This document shows, piece by piece, positions 1 to 7,024 of a stretch of DNA of 24,069 bases. The stretch's first letter is position 1, and every line of letters begins with the position of its first letter. Position numbers and translations under genes: made by a program. The stretch is from an uncultured Lachnospiraceae bacterium (GTDB taxonomy: Bacteria > Bacillota > Clostridia > Lachnospirales > Lachnospiraceae): the NCBI GenBank assembly GCA_910579935.1, contig CAJTVQ010000056.1:1-24069 (forward strand), given 5' to 3'. The notes below the pieces were generated by a model, which saw nothing but the letters and a program-made list of their open reading frames with translations, had not been told where the DNA came from and ran no database searches.

Positions 1-113
1 TCTCAACCTTCTTTCTTGGAATTTCCTATATTTAAATTATACAGGAAGCTCCTTCTCGTTTCTTTCAATGTCCTGCCAATAAAAAGACTTCTTGTCAGAC
101 ACTTCCATAAAAA
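1..113. other. Region downstream of mobC; no complete gene of known type
   Basis: On the minus strand a 23-codon ORF runs from an ATG at 108 to a TAA at 37 and resembles nothing I know. The last bases before the left edge on the minus strand are purine-rich (AGAAGG), as expected of a ribosome binding site. In this element family the relaxase gene follows mobC, so it probably starts just outside the window. That is inference; none of it is visible here. Confidence 0.4.
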
Positions 114-443
114 TTATTTATACCGGAACAGCTCCGCCCTGATGAGCGACCACAGGGTATCTATCTGATGCTTTATCTCTTCGACATCCGACTGGTAAAC
201 CACATGGTCACTGTTTACATGATGGGCAATCTGATTTACATTATTTCCAATGCGGTTTACCTCATATATCAGATTCTTCAGCTCAGCAAAATCTACATTT
301 ATGATACAGCCTTCCAGCGCCATTTTTCTCATATATCCACTGATGCTCATATGATTGTCTGACGCATATTTCTCAATTGACAGCCTTTCCATGTCTGTAC
401 ACATTACTTTTATTTCCTTGTCCCTAACCCTGAATTTTCCCAT
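114..443 (-). CDS. mobC: MobC-family relaxosome accessory protein
   Basis: This 109-aa protein matches the MobC family, DNA-binding accessory proteins that help the relaxase act at oriT. The N-terminal part (about residues 5-45) is a ribbon-helix-helix-like segment (RDKEIKVMCTDMERLSIEKY, then SISGYMRKMALEG). The C-terminal part has the family motif IYEVNRIGNNVNQIAHHVN followed by a helix. The ATG at 443 is preceded by a strong site (GGAGG, 6 nt away), which decides the start. It is separated from topB and the toxin gene by about 200 bp that hold a minus-strand terminator, so it may have its own promoter, although I could not find a convincing one. A relaxase gene should follow past the left edge. 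Confidence 0.85.
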   Translation of the reverse strand: MGKFRVRDKEIKVMCTDMERLSIEKYASDNHMSISGYMRKMALEGCIINVDFAELKNLIYEVNRIGNNVNQIAHHVNSDHVVYQSDVEEIKHQIDTLWSLIRAELFRYK

Positions 444-553
444 TCACATCCTCCTAATATTTCTGCTATAATCATGGGATTGATGAATTGATTTGAATAA
501 AAGAGCAGAAAACAGTTATTGAAATTCCCTGTCCCCTGTGTTATATTAGACAT
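444..553. other. AT-rich leader upstream of mobC
   Basis: This is non-coding on the minus strand, between the terminator at 555-582 and the mobC start. It contains the plus-strand promoter of the antisense RNA. The oriT would be expected in this general area, because in related elements it lies close upstream of mobC and the relaxase gene. Confidence 0.35.
519..547 (+). promoter_or_regulatory. Sigma-70/SigA-type promoter for the antisense RNA
   Basis: On the plus strand TTGAAA (519-524) and TATATT (542-547) are separated by exactly 17 bp, close to the SigA consensus. No plus-strand gene follows. About 65 bp downstream there is a perfect hairpin with a T-run. The predicted start of transcription is near 554. 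Confidence 0.65.
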
Positions 554-554
554 A

Positions 555-582
555 GGAAAAGCACCCACTCCAAAGTGGATGC
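555..582 (-). terminator. Intrinsic terminator for the topB/toxin transcript
   Basis: On the minus strand a 9-bp stem (582-574 with 569-561, one G-U pair, 4-nt loop) is followed directly by TTTT. It would end minus-strand transcripts from topB and the toxin gene before mobC, and gives a toxin mRNA of about 310 nt. Confidence 0.55.
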
Positions 583-613
583 TCCCAGTGAAAAGGTTTG
601 CTCTTATGAGCAC

Positions 614-652
614 TGCCTATCCTGTGGATCAGACAGGATAGGCATTTTATTT
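614..652 (+). terminator. Intrinsic terminator of the antisense RNA; same palindrome carries nic-like motifs
   Basis: The arms TGCCTATCCTGT (614-625) and ACAGGATAGGCA (633-644) match perfectly over 12 bp around a 7-nt loop. They are followed on the plus strand by TTTTATTT. The minus-strand side lacks a T-run, so it should terminate only plus-strand RNA. The T-run overlaps the stop codon of the toxin gene at 647-649. Confidence 0.65.
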
Positions 653-769
653 CTTCTTGTTGTCCTTATCTCTTGTGAGAAAGGCAAGAAACGCAACAAT
701 CAGGCTGCCAAAGGTCGCTAACAATGTTAGTATTCCAATGAAAATTGAGATAATCTCAAATGCTGTCAT
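647..769 (-). CDS. Holin-like small membrane toxin (type I toxin)
   Basis: This 40-aa peptide has a short N-terminal MTAFEI segment, one hydrophobic helix (about residues 5-31) and a charged tail RDKDNKKK. That is the pattern of the putative holin-like toxin family, which includes TxpA/BsrG-type membrane toxins of type I systems. I chose the ATG at 769 because GGGAGGTG sits 6 nt upstream. The frame also stays open back to an ATG at 913 that overlaps the topB stop (88 aa), but that extension has no family features and contains the toxin promoter. The gene lies right behind topB, opposite a predicted antisense RNA. It may stabilise the element after transfer. Toxicity is inferred from the family. 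Confidence 0.75.
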   Translation of the reverse strand: MTAFEIISIFIGILTLLATFGSLIVAFLAFLTRDKDNKKK

Positions 770-795
770 ATTACGCACCTCCCTTCCTATGTACT

Positions 796-809
796 CCCGG
801 CAAGCCGGG
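796..809 (-). promoter_or_regulatory. Hairpin in the 5' leader of the toxin mRNA
   Basis: CCCGGC and GCCGGG are separated by two bases, 27 nt upstream of the toxin start codon. Leader structures that limit translation are common in type I toxin mRNAs; whether this one does so is untested. Confidence 0.35.
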
Positions 810-875
810 GGAATTAGTTCGGGAAGCTGCCACCCTGTCATGGGTACTCTCCTAATGGCTTTCGCCATGCTCATA

Positions 876-904
876 ATCATACCATCAATACCACAAAATT
901 TCAA
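876..904 (-). promoter_or_regulatory. SigA-type promoter for the toxin mRNA
   Basis: On the minus strand TTGAAA (904-899) and TATGAT (881-876) are separated by 17 bp. Transcription should start near 869, giving a leader of about 100 nt before the toxin ATG at 769. The promoter lies immediately behind the topB stop codon, so the toxin can be made independently of the transfer operon. Confidence 0.6.
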
Positions 905-909
905 TCTGT

Positions 910-2967
910 TCATCCACGTCTCTTCTTGTCAAACAGGAATATCACCTTCTTCTCTTCATCCAGTGCCAGTTTGGCCGAGAAAGTTCCTTCCCCGTTCTTT
1001 TTGTTAAACCCGCTGATGCTGTTTGTTTTTCCGCTCTTTAGCAGCTGGGTGACAGCTACGGCCGTAATCTCCCTGCCGGCGATCATTCTCATAATATAAA
1101 AATTACAGCCGTTCTTATAACCGCTGCAATAATAATTCTTTTTCCCCTCCAGCACTTCGCTTCCACATACCGGACATTTTCCAAGCTGAACGGCTGCATC
1201 TCCAAGTTTTTCACCCTCCTGCATATTGAGGCTTTTCAGGTGACGGATGATTTCACTGTCTATCTGTGCAAGGAAGTCCTTCCGGCTTAATTCCCCTGAA
1301 TTGACCAGCGCCAGTCTTTCTTCAAATTTCTGTGTCAGATCAGCCGCTTTCAATTCATCCGGAATAACACCGGCATATTTCCGCCCAAGTTCGGTGCTGA
1401 TATATTTTCCCTTTTCCAAAACAATATACTTCCGTTTTTCCAGTTTTTTCAAAATCTCCGCACGTGTTGCTGATGTGCCGATTCCGTGCTTTTCCATGAC
1501 TTTTATAATATTCCCGACATTATAGCGCGCCGGCGCCGTAGTCTTTTTCTGTAACAGTTCCACGCTGTCAATCGCCATTCTGTCCCCTTCTGACAGTTTT
1601 GGAAGCATTACCAGTTCTTCCTTTCCCTCTTTCTTTATTTCTTTCAGCACTTCTTTATAACCAAGATCCAGTATCGTCGTTCCGGATGACTGAAAAACAT
1701 TTCCATCAACATCAACGAGGATCCTGGATGAAGAATACGTATAAGGCGGATAAAAAATGGCAATCAGGGAACGGATGATTTCATCAAAGATATTTTTTTC
1801 GTCCTCCGTTAATCCTTCATATATCTTCCCGGTTTCCGGATTGATGGTCGGGATCAGGGCATGATGGTCCGTTACTTTGGCATCATTAAAATACCTTTTA
1901 TCCGCAACAATGTTTTCTTCCGGAATTTTACTTATCATATCCTTATATTTACCAAAACAACAGCTGTCCAGATGCTGCCTGATTTCCCCGTAAAGATCCA
2001 TGCTTAATGCCCTGCTGTCTGTTCTGGGATAACTAAGCACCTTATGTTTTTCATAAAGCGATTGTGCTATCGCAAGGGTCTGTTCGGCCGTGTACCCGAA
2101 TTTCTTTCCGGCCGCTGCCTGCAGCTCCGCCAGGTTATAAAGCAGCGGGGCTTTTTCTGACTTTTTCTCTTCCTCGCGCTGTATTACCATTCCATCCTTA
2201 CCCTGTATGCCGTTTTGTACCGCTTCGGCATCCGTCCGCTTTACAAAATTCAGTGTTTTCCCTTTCTCATTCTGAAGCAGTCCTTTAAATCCTTTTGCGT
2301 AAGTACATTCCAGGCAGAAATACGGAGTCGGTTTAAATGCTTCAATTTCTTTGTCCCTTTGGACAATCAGATTTAACAGCGGTGTCTGACAGCGTCCATA
2401 GGAAAGCACGGTTCTGCCGCTTCCTTTTGTGACAGTAAGCATCCGGCTGTAATTATAACCAAATTTCTGGTCACCTATTGCCCTGGCTTCCGCCTCCTCC
2501 AGTATGCCCCTGAATTCCTTTTCTTCTTTCAGGTCTACAAATGCCTTCCGCAAAGCTTCATCCGTCAGGGAACTTGCCCACAATACCTTTACCGGCTTGC
2601 TGTTACCCGCCATGCGGTATATCCAGCTTTGGATAAGATAACCCTCACGCCCGGCATCACCGGCATTGATCAGACTGTCCACATCACTGCGGTGTATCAG
2701 CTTTTTGATGATATGAAACTGTCCTTCCATTCCTGGAAGGATCTTTAAGCCGTTATCATCCGGAAGGGGAAGGTCTTCCAGTCTCCACGCTTTATATTTT
2801 GGATCTGTTTCTTCCGGATTTTTTAATCCGACCAGATGCCCCAGCGCCCATGTGACAATATATTTTTCGCCCTCCATATAACCGTTGTGGGACTCCGTTA
2901 CGCCCAGTACTTTTGCCATGTCTTTTCCTGCGGATGGCTTTTCTGCTATTACTAATATTTTTCCCAT
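910..2967 (-). CDS. topB: DNA topoisomerase III (type IA), ICE type
   Basis: This 685-aa type IA topoisomerase cuts and passes single DNA strands. It has an N-terminal TOPRIM domain (VIAEKPSAGKDMA near residue 5, DAGREG near residue 107), the active-site tyrosine in VLSYPRTDSR (Tyr313), and a GIGTSATRAEILKKLEKRKY segment typical of the family. At about residues 598-625 there is a zinc-ribbon-like CPVC...C...C module. Length and layout fit TopB proteins carried by Tn1549-type ICEs, where the enzyme is thought to help DNA processing during transfer. The ATG at 2967 is preceded by GGAGG. It follows the 539-aa gene after about 70 bp that contain a hairpin, and its stop overlaps the promoter region of the toxin gene. 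Confidence 0.95.
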   Translation of the reverse strand: MGKILVIAEKPSAGKDMAKVLGVTESHNGYMEGEKYIVTWALGHLVGLKNPEETDPKYKAWRLEDLPLPDDNGLKILPGMEGQFHIIKKLIHRSDVDSLINAGDAGREGYLIQSWIYRMAGNSKPVKVLWASSLTDEALRKAFVDLKEEKEFRGILEEAEARAIGDQKFGYNYSRMLTVTKGSGRTVLSYGRCQTPLLNLIVQRDKEIEAFKPTPYFCLECTYAKGFKGLLQNEKGKTLNFVKRTDAEAVQNGIQGKDGMVIQREEEKKSEKAPLLYNLAELQAAAGKKFGYTAEQTLAIAQSLYEKHKVLSYPRTDSRALSMDLYGEIRQHLDSCCFGKYKDMISKIPEENIVADKRYFNDAKVTDHHALIPTINPETGKIYEGLTEDEKNIFDEIIRSLIAIFYPPYTYSSSRILVDVDGNVFQSSGTTILDLGYKEVLKEIKKEGKEELVMLPKLSEGDRMAIDSVELLQKKTTAPARYNVGNIIKVMEKHGIGTSATRAEILKKLEKRKYIVLEKGKYISTELGRKYAGVIPDELKAADLTQKFEERLALVNSGELSRKDFLAQIDSEIIRHLKSLNMQEGEKLGDAAVQLGKCPVCGSEVLEGKKNYYCSGYKNGCNFYIMRMIAGREITAVAVTQLLKSGKTNSISGFNKKNGEGTFSAKLALDEEKKVIFLFDKKRRG

Positions 2968-2988
2968 TTGATTCCTCCATTTCAGCGC

Positions 2989-3022
2989 AAAAGACGCATG
3001 GGATACATCCCTGTCCCATACG
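2989..3022 (-). terminator. Weak terminator- or attenuator-like hairpin before topB
   Basis: On the minus strand the arms 3022-3014 and 3003-2995 pair over 9 bp with one G-U pair and a 10-nt loop, followed by TCTTTT. It lies between the stop of the upstream gene and the topB ribosome binding site, and could reduce read-through into topB. The T-run is short, so it may be only an mRNA-processing or stability structure. Confidence 0.35.
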
Positions 3023-3039
3023 CCTTTACCGGTGCAGCA

Positions 3040-4653
3040 TTACCGTTCTGTCTCCTGCTGCTTTTGTTTTACATGATTCTCTTTTTCATGATTTTCTTTT
3101 ATTTCGTTCTTATTCTGGTTCAGTTTATCCAGTACGGAACTCCTGTTTTCCGTAACCATCTGTTTTTCATTTACCAGCGGTTCCACACGGTGGGCCAGCA
3201 GTTCCTCCAGCGGTATTTTCCCTTCTGGTATGTACCATGCCCCCCTTTCTCCTTTCCCCGGATCATACCGGCCACCGTTCTGCTTCAAGAATTCTATCGT
3301 TTCCTTAAACTGCTCTTTTGTCTGCGGCATAATCTGTAAATATTCCCTCGCAATCCTTACCTTTACAAACCTTAATGCCCGACTATCATTTTTCACGGCT
3401 TCCATACAGATTTCCGGCGTCTGTTCCTTTACATACTGTAATGCCAAGCCATACTCCTTCACAGCCGCCATACAGATTTCCGGTGTCTGTTCCTTTACAT
3501 GCTGCAATGCAAAGCCAGACTTCTTCACAGCCGCCATACAGATTTCCGGTGTCTGTTCCTTTACATGCTGCAATGGAGAACCATCATTCTCCATTACAGC
3601 CGCCATACAGACTTCTGGTGTCTGTTCCTCTACATACTGTAATGCCAGGCCATGCCTCATCACAGCCGCCATACAGATTTCCGGCGTCTGTTCCTTTACA
3701 TACTGCAATGCCCAGCCAGACTTCTTCACAGCCGCCATACAGACTTCCGGCGTCTGTTCCTTTACATACTGTAATGCCAAGCCATCATTCCTCACAGCTG
3801 CCATACAAATTTCCGGCGTCTGTTCCTTTACATACTGTAATGCCAGGCCATTCTTACTCACAGCCGCCAAATGGCTTTCCATGGTCTGTCTACTTATATC
3901 CTCCAGTGCTGCTCCACCCTGTTTTTCCTTTTCCATACCAGGCTCAGGCTGCCTGCGCAGTTCTTTGTCCGGTATGGCTGCATTCCTGTTTACGGAATTT
4001 TCCAAACGGTCATATGCCTGTATCGCCCGGTTTACCCTGTCTGACATTCCTTTATATGCTTTCAGCATCAGTCTGGGAACTTTTGCAAAAATGTGAGGAG
4101 ATTTTATTTCCGTTTCAATTCCCTTTTCTTCCCTGCCACCTATGATCCGGAATGCATTTTTCAGATGCATTCCCGTCTGCCTGAACTCGCTTTCAATACT
4201 GTCAAGCCTCTGTATGTCCTTTTCCAGTCCTGAAATATTTTCTTTAAAACCTTTCTGCAGGTCTACCAGTTTTTCTTTTATTCCTGTCCCTTCCAAAAAG
4301 GAATGCAGTTTCTCTTTTCCCTTCTGTTGTATACTGGCAAGCCACTCCCTGCCTTTCTGTGCCAGATGTCCGATAAAATCCTGGATTTTCTGAAGGATTC
4401 CATTTCCTCTTTCGGACAGTCTTCCGTAAACTTCCTCCACTTTATCCTTTGTGCTTTTTTCCTTTGGGATTTGGTCTTTCAGTTCACCTAAACGGGAATT
4501 TAGCTCCCTGATTTCATTTCCCATATTTTCTATCTGTTTCATCAGTCTGTTTACAAACTCGTATTCCGGTGACTGGTTCTGCCGCATAAAAAGAAGTACC
4601 TTTTCTACTGTTTCCCTGTCGTTTTCATTCACTACTGGTATTGCTGCATCCAT
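3040..4653 (-). CDS. DUF6674-like protein with 22-aa DUF4116-like repeats and a DUF5710-like C-terminal domain
   Basis: This protein of about 537 aa has no signal peptide or membrane segment. Residues 1-180 are helical and coiled-coil-rich and look like the N-terminal domain (DUF6674) found in clostridial ICE proteins. About residues 260-428 hold seven full tandem repeats of about 22 aa and an eighth degenerate one, with consensus LALQYVKEQTPEICMAAV plus four variable residues, as in DUF4116. About residues 435-495 form a domain (YLQIMPQT, RYDP, WYIPEGKIP) shared with the next gene upstream and similar to DUF5710. The tail is rich in K, E, N and Q. I prefer the ATG at 4653 over 4659, because GGAGG is only 1 nt from the latter. 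Its function is unknown. Confidence 0.8.
   Translation of the reverse strand: MDAAIPVVNENDRETVEKVLLFMRQNQSPEYEFVNRLMKQIENMGNEIRELNSRLGELKDQIPKEKSTKDKVEEVYGRLSERGNGILQKIQDFIGHLAQKGREWLASIQQKGKEKLHSFLEGTGIKEKLVDLQKGFKENISGLEKDIQRLDSIESEFRQTGMHLKNAFRIIGGREEKGIETEIKSPHIFAKVPRLMLKAYKGMSDRVNRAIQAYDRLENSVNRNAAIPDKELRRQPEPGMEKEKQGGAALEDISRQTMESHLAAVSKNGLALQYVKEQTPEICMAAVRNDGLALQYVKEQTPEVCMAAVKKSGWALQYVKEQTPEICMAAVMRHGLALQYVEEQTPEVCMAAVMENDGSPLQHVKEQTPEICMAAVKKSGFALQHVKEQTPEICMAAVKEYGLALQYVKEQTPEICMEAVKNDSRALRFVKVRIAREYLQIMPQTKEQFKETIEFLKQNGGRYDPGKGERGAWYIPEGKIPLEELLAHRVEPLVNEKQMVTENRSSVLDKLNQNKNEIKENHEKENHVKQKQQETER
3175..3348. repeat. Direct repeat copy 1 (C-terminal domain coding region)
   Basis: About 174 bp closely match 4951-5123 at the DNA level, in the same orientation and nearly without gaps. 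They encode the YL-IMPQT to HRVEPL domain of the 537-aa protein. The similarity in synonymous positions points to a fairly recent duplication or to gene conversion. Confidence 0.75.
3370..3881 (-). repeat. Tandem 66-bp repeats within the DUF4116-like region
   Basis: The same segment recurs on the plus strand at 3461, 3527, 3596, 3662, 3728, 3794 and 3860. The steps are 66, 69, 66, 66, 66 and 66 bp, all in frame, so one unit is a codon longer. Sequence between units is highly similar except at the four-residue variable loop. Confidence 0.9.
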
Positions 4654-4671
4654 ATCCATTCCTCCTGGTTT

Positions 4672-5763
4672 TTATCGTTCCATATCATTCCTGTCTTTTT
4701 GATTCTGCCGTCCTTCCCTTCCTGCCTTTTCCCTGTTCTGTCCGAGTTTTGACAGGACGGAGTCCTTTTCCCCTGCAGCCCTGTGCAGGTAATCTTTTAT
4801 TTTGTCCCCCTCCTTTCCCGGAAATATATACCATGCCGGCGGTTCCCGTTTCGAATCATAACGGGCCCCGTTTGATTTCAGGAATTCCACCATATCCTTA
4901 AACTGGTCCTTCCCCATGGGCGGCAGCTTCAGATATTCCCTTTTTTCTTCCAGCGGCTCCACACGGTGGGCTAACAGTTCCATCAGTGGTATTTTTCCTT
5001 CCGGTATGTACCATGATCCCCTTTCCCCTTTCTCCGGATCGTACCGGCCGCCGTTTTGTTTCAGGAATTCTGTCGTTTCTTTAAACTGCTCCCTTGTCTG
5101 CGGCATGATCCTTAAATATTCCCGCTCCTGTTTCTGCCCTGCAGGCAGTCCTCTCTGTACGGGTTTCCCCGGCTCCCGTATTTTCTCTTTTTCTTCCTGT
5201 ACCGGTTCAGGCGCCTGCACTTCCTTTGCATGTTCCACAGACACTTCTTTTACCGCCACGACTTCCCGTTTGCTGGAAATTTCATAATGATATGCCTCCA
5301 GTGCCCGCTCGGTCAGATCGCTTACCTTTCCATACAGTTTAAAATCCATATCCACTGCACTCTGGAAAGACTGCCTTACCTCTTCCTGTTTCTGCTTCAG
5401 CTGCTCTAACAGGGGCATAATGCTCTGTGTATCCAGCTGCAATGCATTGGCGATATGGCTGATTTTTTCCAGTTCATCCATATTTCTGTTAATGCTTGTT
5501 TCCAATTCCTTCAGCTGACTGACCTGAATGATTCTAGGACTGTCAAAAACTTCCTGAATTTTTGTAAGCCCGTTATAAATGTCTTTTACCGGTTCTCCAT
5601 TTCTGTCCGGTTCTTTCATAATCTTTTTCTTTAAGTCTTCCGCAATCTCTACCATAATGGCGGCATCCTGCGGCTTTAAGGTACCTGCTTCTATACGCGG
5701 AATAAACGATGTATGCAAGTTTCTCATGGTTTCTTTGATTTCACGGGTTGTCCTTTGATTCAT
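4672..5763 (-). CDS. Cytoplasmic protein with two DUF5710-like C-terminal domains
   Basis: This protein of about 363 aa has no signal peptide or membrane segment. The N-terminal 180 residues are helical (ETMRNLHTSFIPRIEAGTL, later coiled-coil-like) and unknown to me. About residues 214-277 and 274-332 are two related domains: YLRIMPQT...RYDP...WYIPEGKIP and YLKLPPMG...RYDS...WYIFPGKEG. The first is almost identical to the C-terminal domain of the following gene. Such modules occur in DNA-processing proteins of mobile elements, but their function is not settled. The start is uncertain: an ATG at 5799 overlaps the upstream stop (TAATG) and would add 12 residues, whereas the ATG at 5763 has GGAAGGGTGG upstream. 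Confidence 0.75.
   Translation of the reverse strand: MNQRTTREIKETMRNLHTSFIPRIEAGTLKPQDAAIMVEIAEDLKKKIMKEPDRNGEPVKDIYNGLTKIQEVFDSPRIIQVSQLKELETSINRNMDELEKISHIANALQLDTQSIMPLLEQLKQKQEEVRQSFQSAVDMDFKLYGKVSDLTERALEAYHYEISSKREVVAVKEVSVEHAKEVQAPEPVQEEKEKIREPGKPVQRGLPAGQKQEREYLRIMPQTREQFKETTEFLKQNGGRYDPEKGERGSWYIPEGKIPLMELLAHRVEPLEEKREYLKLPPMGKDQFKDMVEFLKSNGARYDSKREPPAWYIFPGKEGDKIKDYLHRAAGEKDSVLSKLGQNREKAGREGRQNQKDRNDMER
4951..5123. repeat. Direct repeat copy 2
   Basis: This is the partner of 3175-3348. The two copies are about 1.77 kb apart in the same orientation, so recombination between them would fuse the two genes and remove the sequence between. Confidence 0.75.
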
Positions 5764-5798
5764 TTTTAACCACCCTTCCATTATTAAAGCGTATCCCA

Positions 5799-7010
5799 TT
5801 AATTTGCTATATTGTAAGTTATCAAATACGGTTTTACATATAATATCCCTTTAGGATTATATGCACCTTCTGTGTCAAACGACCACTCCCCTCCTTCTAC
5901 TGTTAAAATACCGGTATTCGGATCATATGACATTGCTGGATCGATTTCCTTGTGATTTCCCGGATTACCGTCTCCCTGATACAGTGTAAAGTCTAAGTAT
6001 GCTTCATATCCAAAATTATCAATGGTCAGCTTATTATAATCAGTATAGAAATTTTTAATATCTATATTTGTCTGTTCATAGACATAATCATTTAATAAAG
6101 AAATTTTTACAGGTGTTACTTTCACATTACTGACATCCTTCCCGTTCCCTGTCACCAGCTGTCCGTTCACCCATGCTGTCATTCCATTTGATATATTGTC
6201 TGCCGTGGCAGTCCCCTGCGTTTGAGACGCCAGCGAATTGGCAGTGATTCTTCCACCACTGGTATATCCTGCCGGAATTGTTTTTGATTCCCCACAGTTT
6301 AATGTTCCATTAATAGCCCCGTTGTTCGGCATGGAGCCGGTTTGTCTTGTAAGGGAATTCGAATAAAAGGTACTCCCACTCAAGACCGCAGAAGGAGTTG
6401 CATTCCCATTCAGACTGATCATGCTGCCTATATTAAAGGTCAGCTTTGAATTCGTATCATAATACCCGTTTGCCGGAATGTTTACTGTGCCGGTTGCCCC
6501 ACTGGAAGATACACTTGCAGCAGTTGATGTTCCTGCCTTATTGGGCATGGTGCCTGTTACATATCCAAAACCATCATATACCGTCTTCCCTGTCAGTATA
6601 TCTGAAGTCCCGGCAGTGCCGTTGATTCCTATGCTTCCTATTGCCTGGGATAATTCGTCAAAAGTAGGAACCGTGGAGCCTGCTGTAACTGGAGAACCTT
6701 TTTGCGCTGTGATTTTCGCAATTTCGTTTTTTCCCTCTGTTACAGTTATGATCATTTCCTCTACCTTATCGTTTAGAACATGCAGGTCCTCCGCACAGAA
6801 AAAAACATCATCCGATGAATCCTCCGGTGTCCCGTTTTCAAATCTTATATTTCCGCTGCTTTTAACCTGGTCTGACGCCGCTGCCGACAGGGATGTACCG
6901 GCCACCATCACGGCCAGTGCCATAACTGCCATGACTCTCTTATATATCCCTGCTTTTCTTGAAATCCTGAAATTACAGGAATGATTTCTGTTATGTAAGT
7001 AGGTTTTCAT
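5799..7010 (-). CDS. Secreted protein with phage-tail-fibre-like repeats
   Basis: This 403-aa protein has a long signal peptide (a basic start, then the hydrophobic VMAVMALAVMVAGTSLSA, cleavage near residue 45). Residues about 48-92 (VKSSGNIRFENGTPEDSSDDVFFCAEDL) match the mature part of the small gene just upstream. Residues about 115-290 contain motifs typical of Firmicutes phage tail and baseplate proteins: ILTGKTVYDGFGYVTGTMPN, TIPAGYTSGGRITANSLASQ, and ADNISNGMTAWVNGQLVTG. The C-terminal 110 residues look like a beta-rich domain unknown to me. There is no sortase motif or second membrane segment. The ATG at 7010 has AGGAGG 7 nt upstream, which argues against the longer frame from 7034. 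The gene is visibly more AT-rich than its neighbours, which suggests separate acquisition. A role in adhesion is inference. Confidence 0.75.
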   Translation of the reverse strand: MKTYLHNRNHSCNFRISRKAGIYKRVMAVMALAVMVAGTSLSAAASDQVKSSGNIRFENGTPEDSSDDVFFCAEDLHVLNDKVEEMIITVTEGKNEIAKITAQKGSPVTAGSTVPTFDELSQAIGSIGINGTAGTSDILTGKTVYDGFGYVTGTMPNKAGTSTAASVSSSGATGTVNIPANGYYDTNSKLTFNIGSMISLNGNATPSAVLSGSTFYSNSLTRQTGSMPNNGAINGTLNCGESKTIPAGYTSGGRITANSLASQTQGTATADNISNGMTAWVNGQLVTGNGKDVSNVKVTPVKISLLNDYVYEQTNIDIKNFYTDYNKLTIDNFGYEAYLDFTLYQGDGNPGNHKEIDPAMSYDPNTGILTVEGGEWSFDTEGAYNPKGILYVKPYLITYNIAN

Positions 7011-7024
7011 TCTTTTTCCTCCTG

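Larger units (their letters stand above)
554..652 (+). ncRNA. Putative antisense antitoxin RNA of a type I toxin-antitoxin locus
   Basis: I predict a plus-strand RNA of about 95-100 nt from the promoter at 519-547. It ends at the hairpin with 12-bp arms 614-625 and 633-644 followed by TTTTATTT. It contains a second hairpin (561-569 with 574-582). It has no convincing ORF. It runs convergently to the 40-aa toxin gene and is fully complementary to the 3' untranslated part and last codons of the toxin mRNA, the layout known from TxpA/RatA and BsrG/SR4. Function is inferred from layout and no homology to a known RNA was tested. Confidence 0.6.

Noticed and set aside
410..613. Minus-strand ORF of 67 codons upstream of and overlapping mobC
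   Set aside because: It runs through two hairpins and overlaps mobC in another frame; it has no ribosome binding site or recognisable pattern.
770..913. N-terminal extension of the toxin ORF to an ATG at 913 (88 aa)
   Set aside because: Its start overlaps the topB stop, but the extension lacks toxin-family features and contains the predicted toxin promoter, while the ATG at 769 has a strong ribosome binding site.
3370..3881. Regular repeats that could suggest a CRISPR array
   Set aside because: Units are 66 bp, in frame, with near-identical sequence through the whole unit and no variable spacers of 30-40 bp. They encode a protein repeat.
3230..4145. Long plus-strand ORFs (about 250-290 codons) opposite the DUF4116-like gene
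   Set aside because: They mirror the 66-bp repeats of the minus-strand gene, have no ribosome binding site, and give Cys/Ser- or Pro/His-rich repeats without family features. The minus frame fits the operon.
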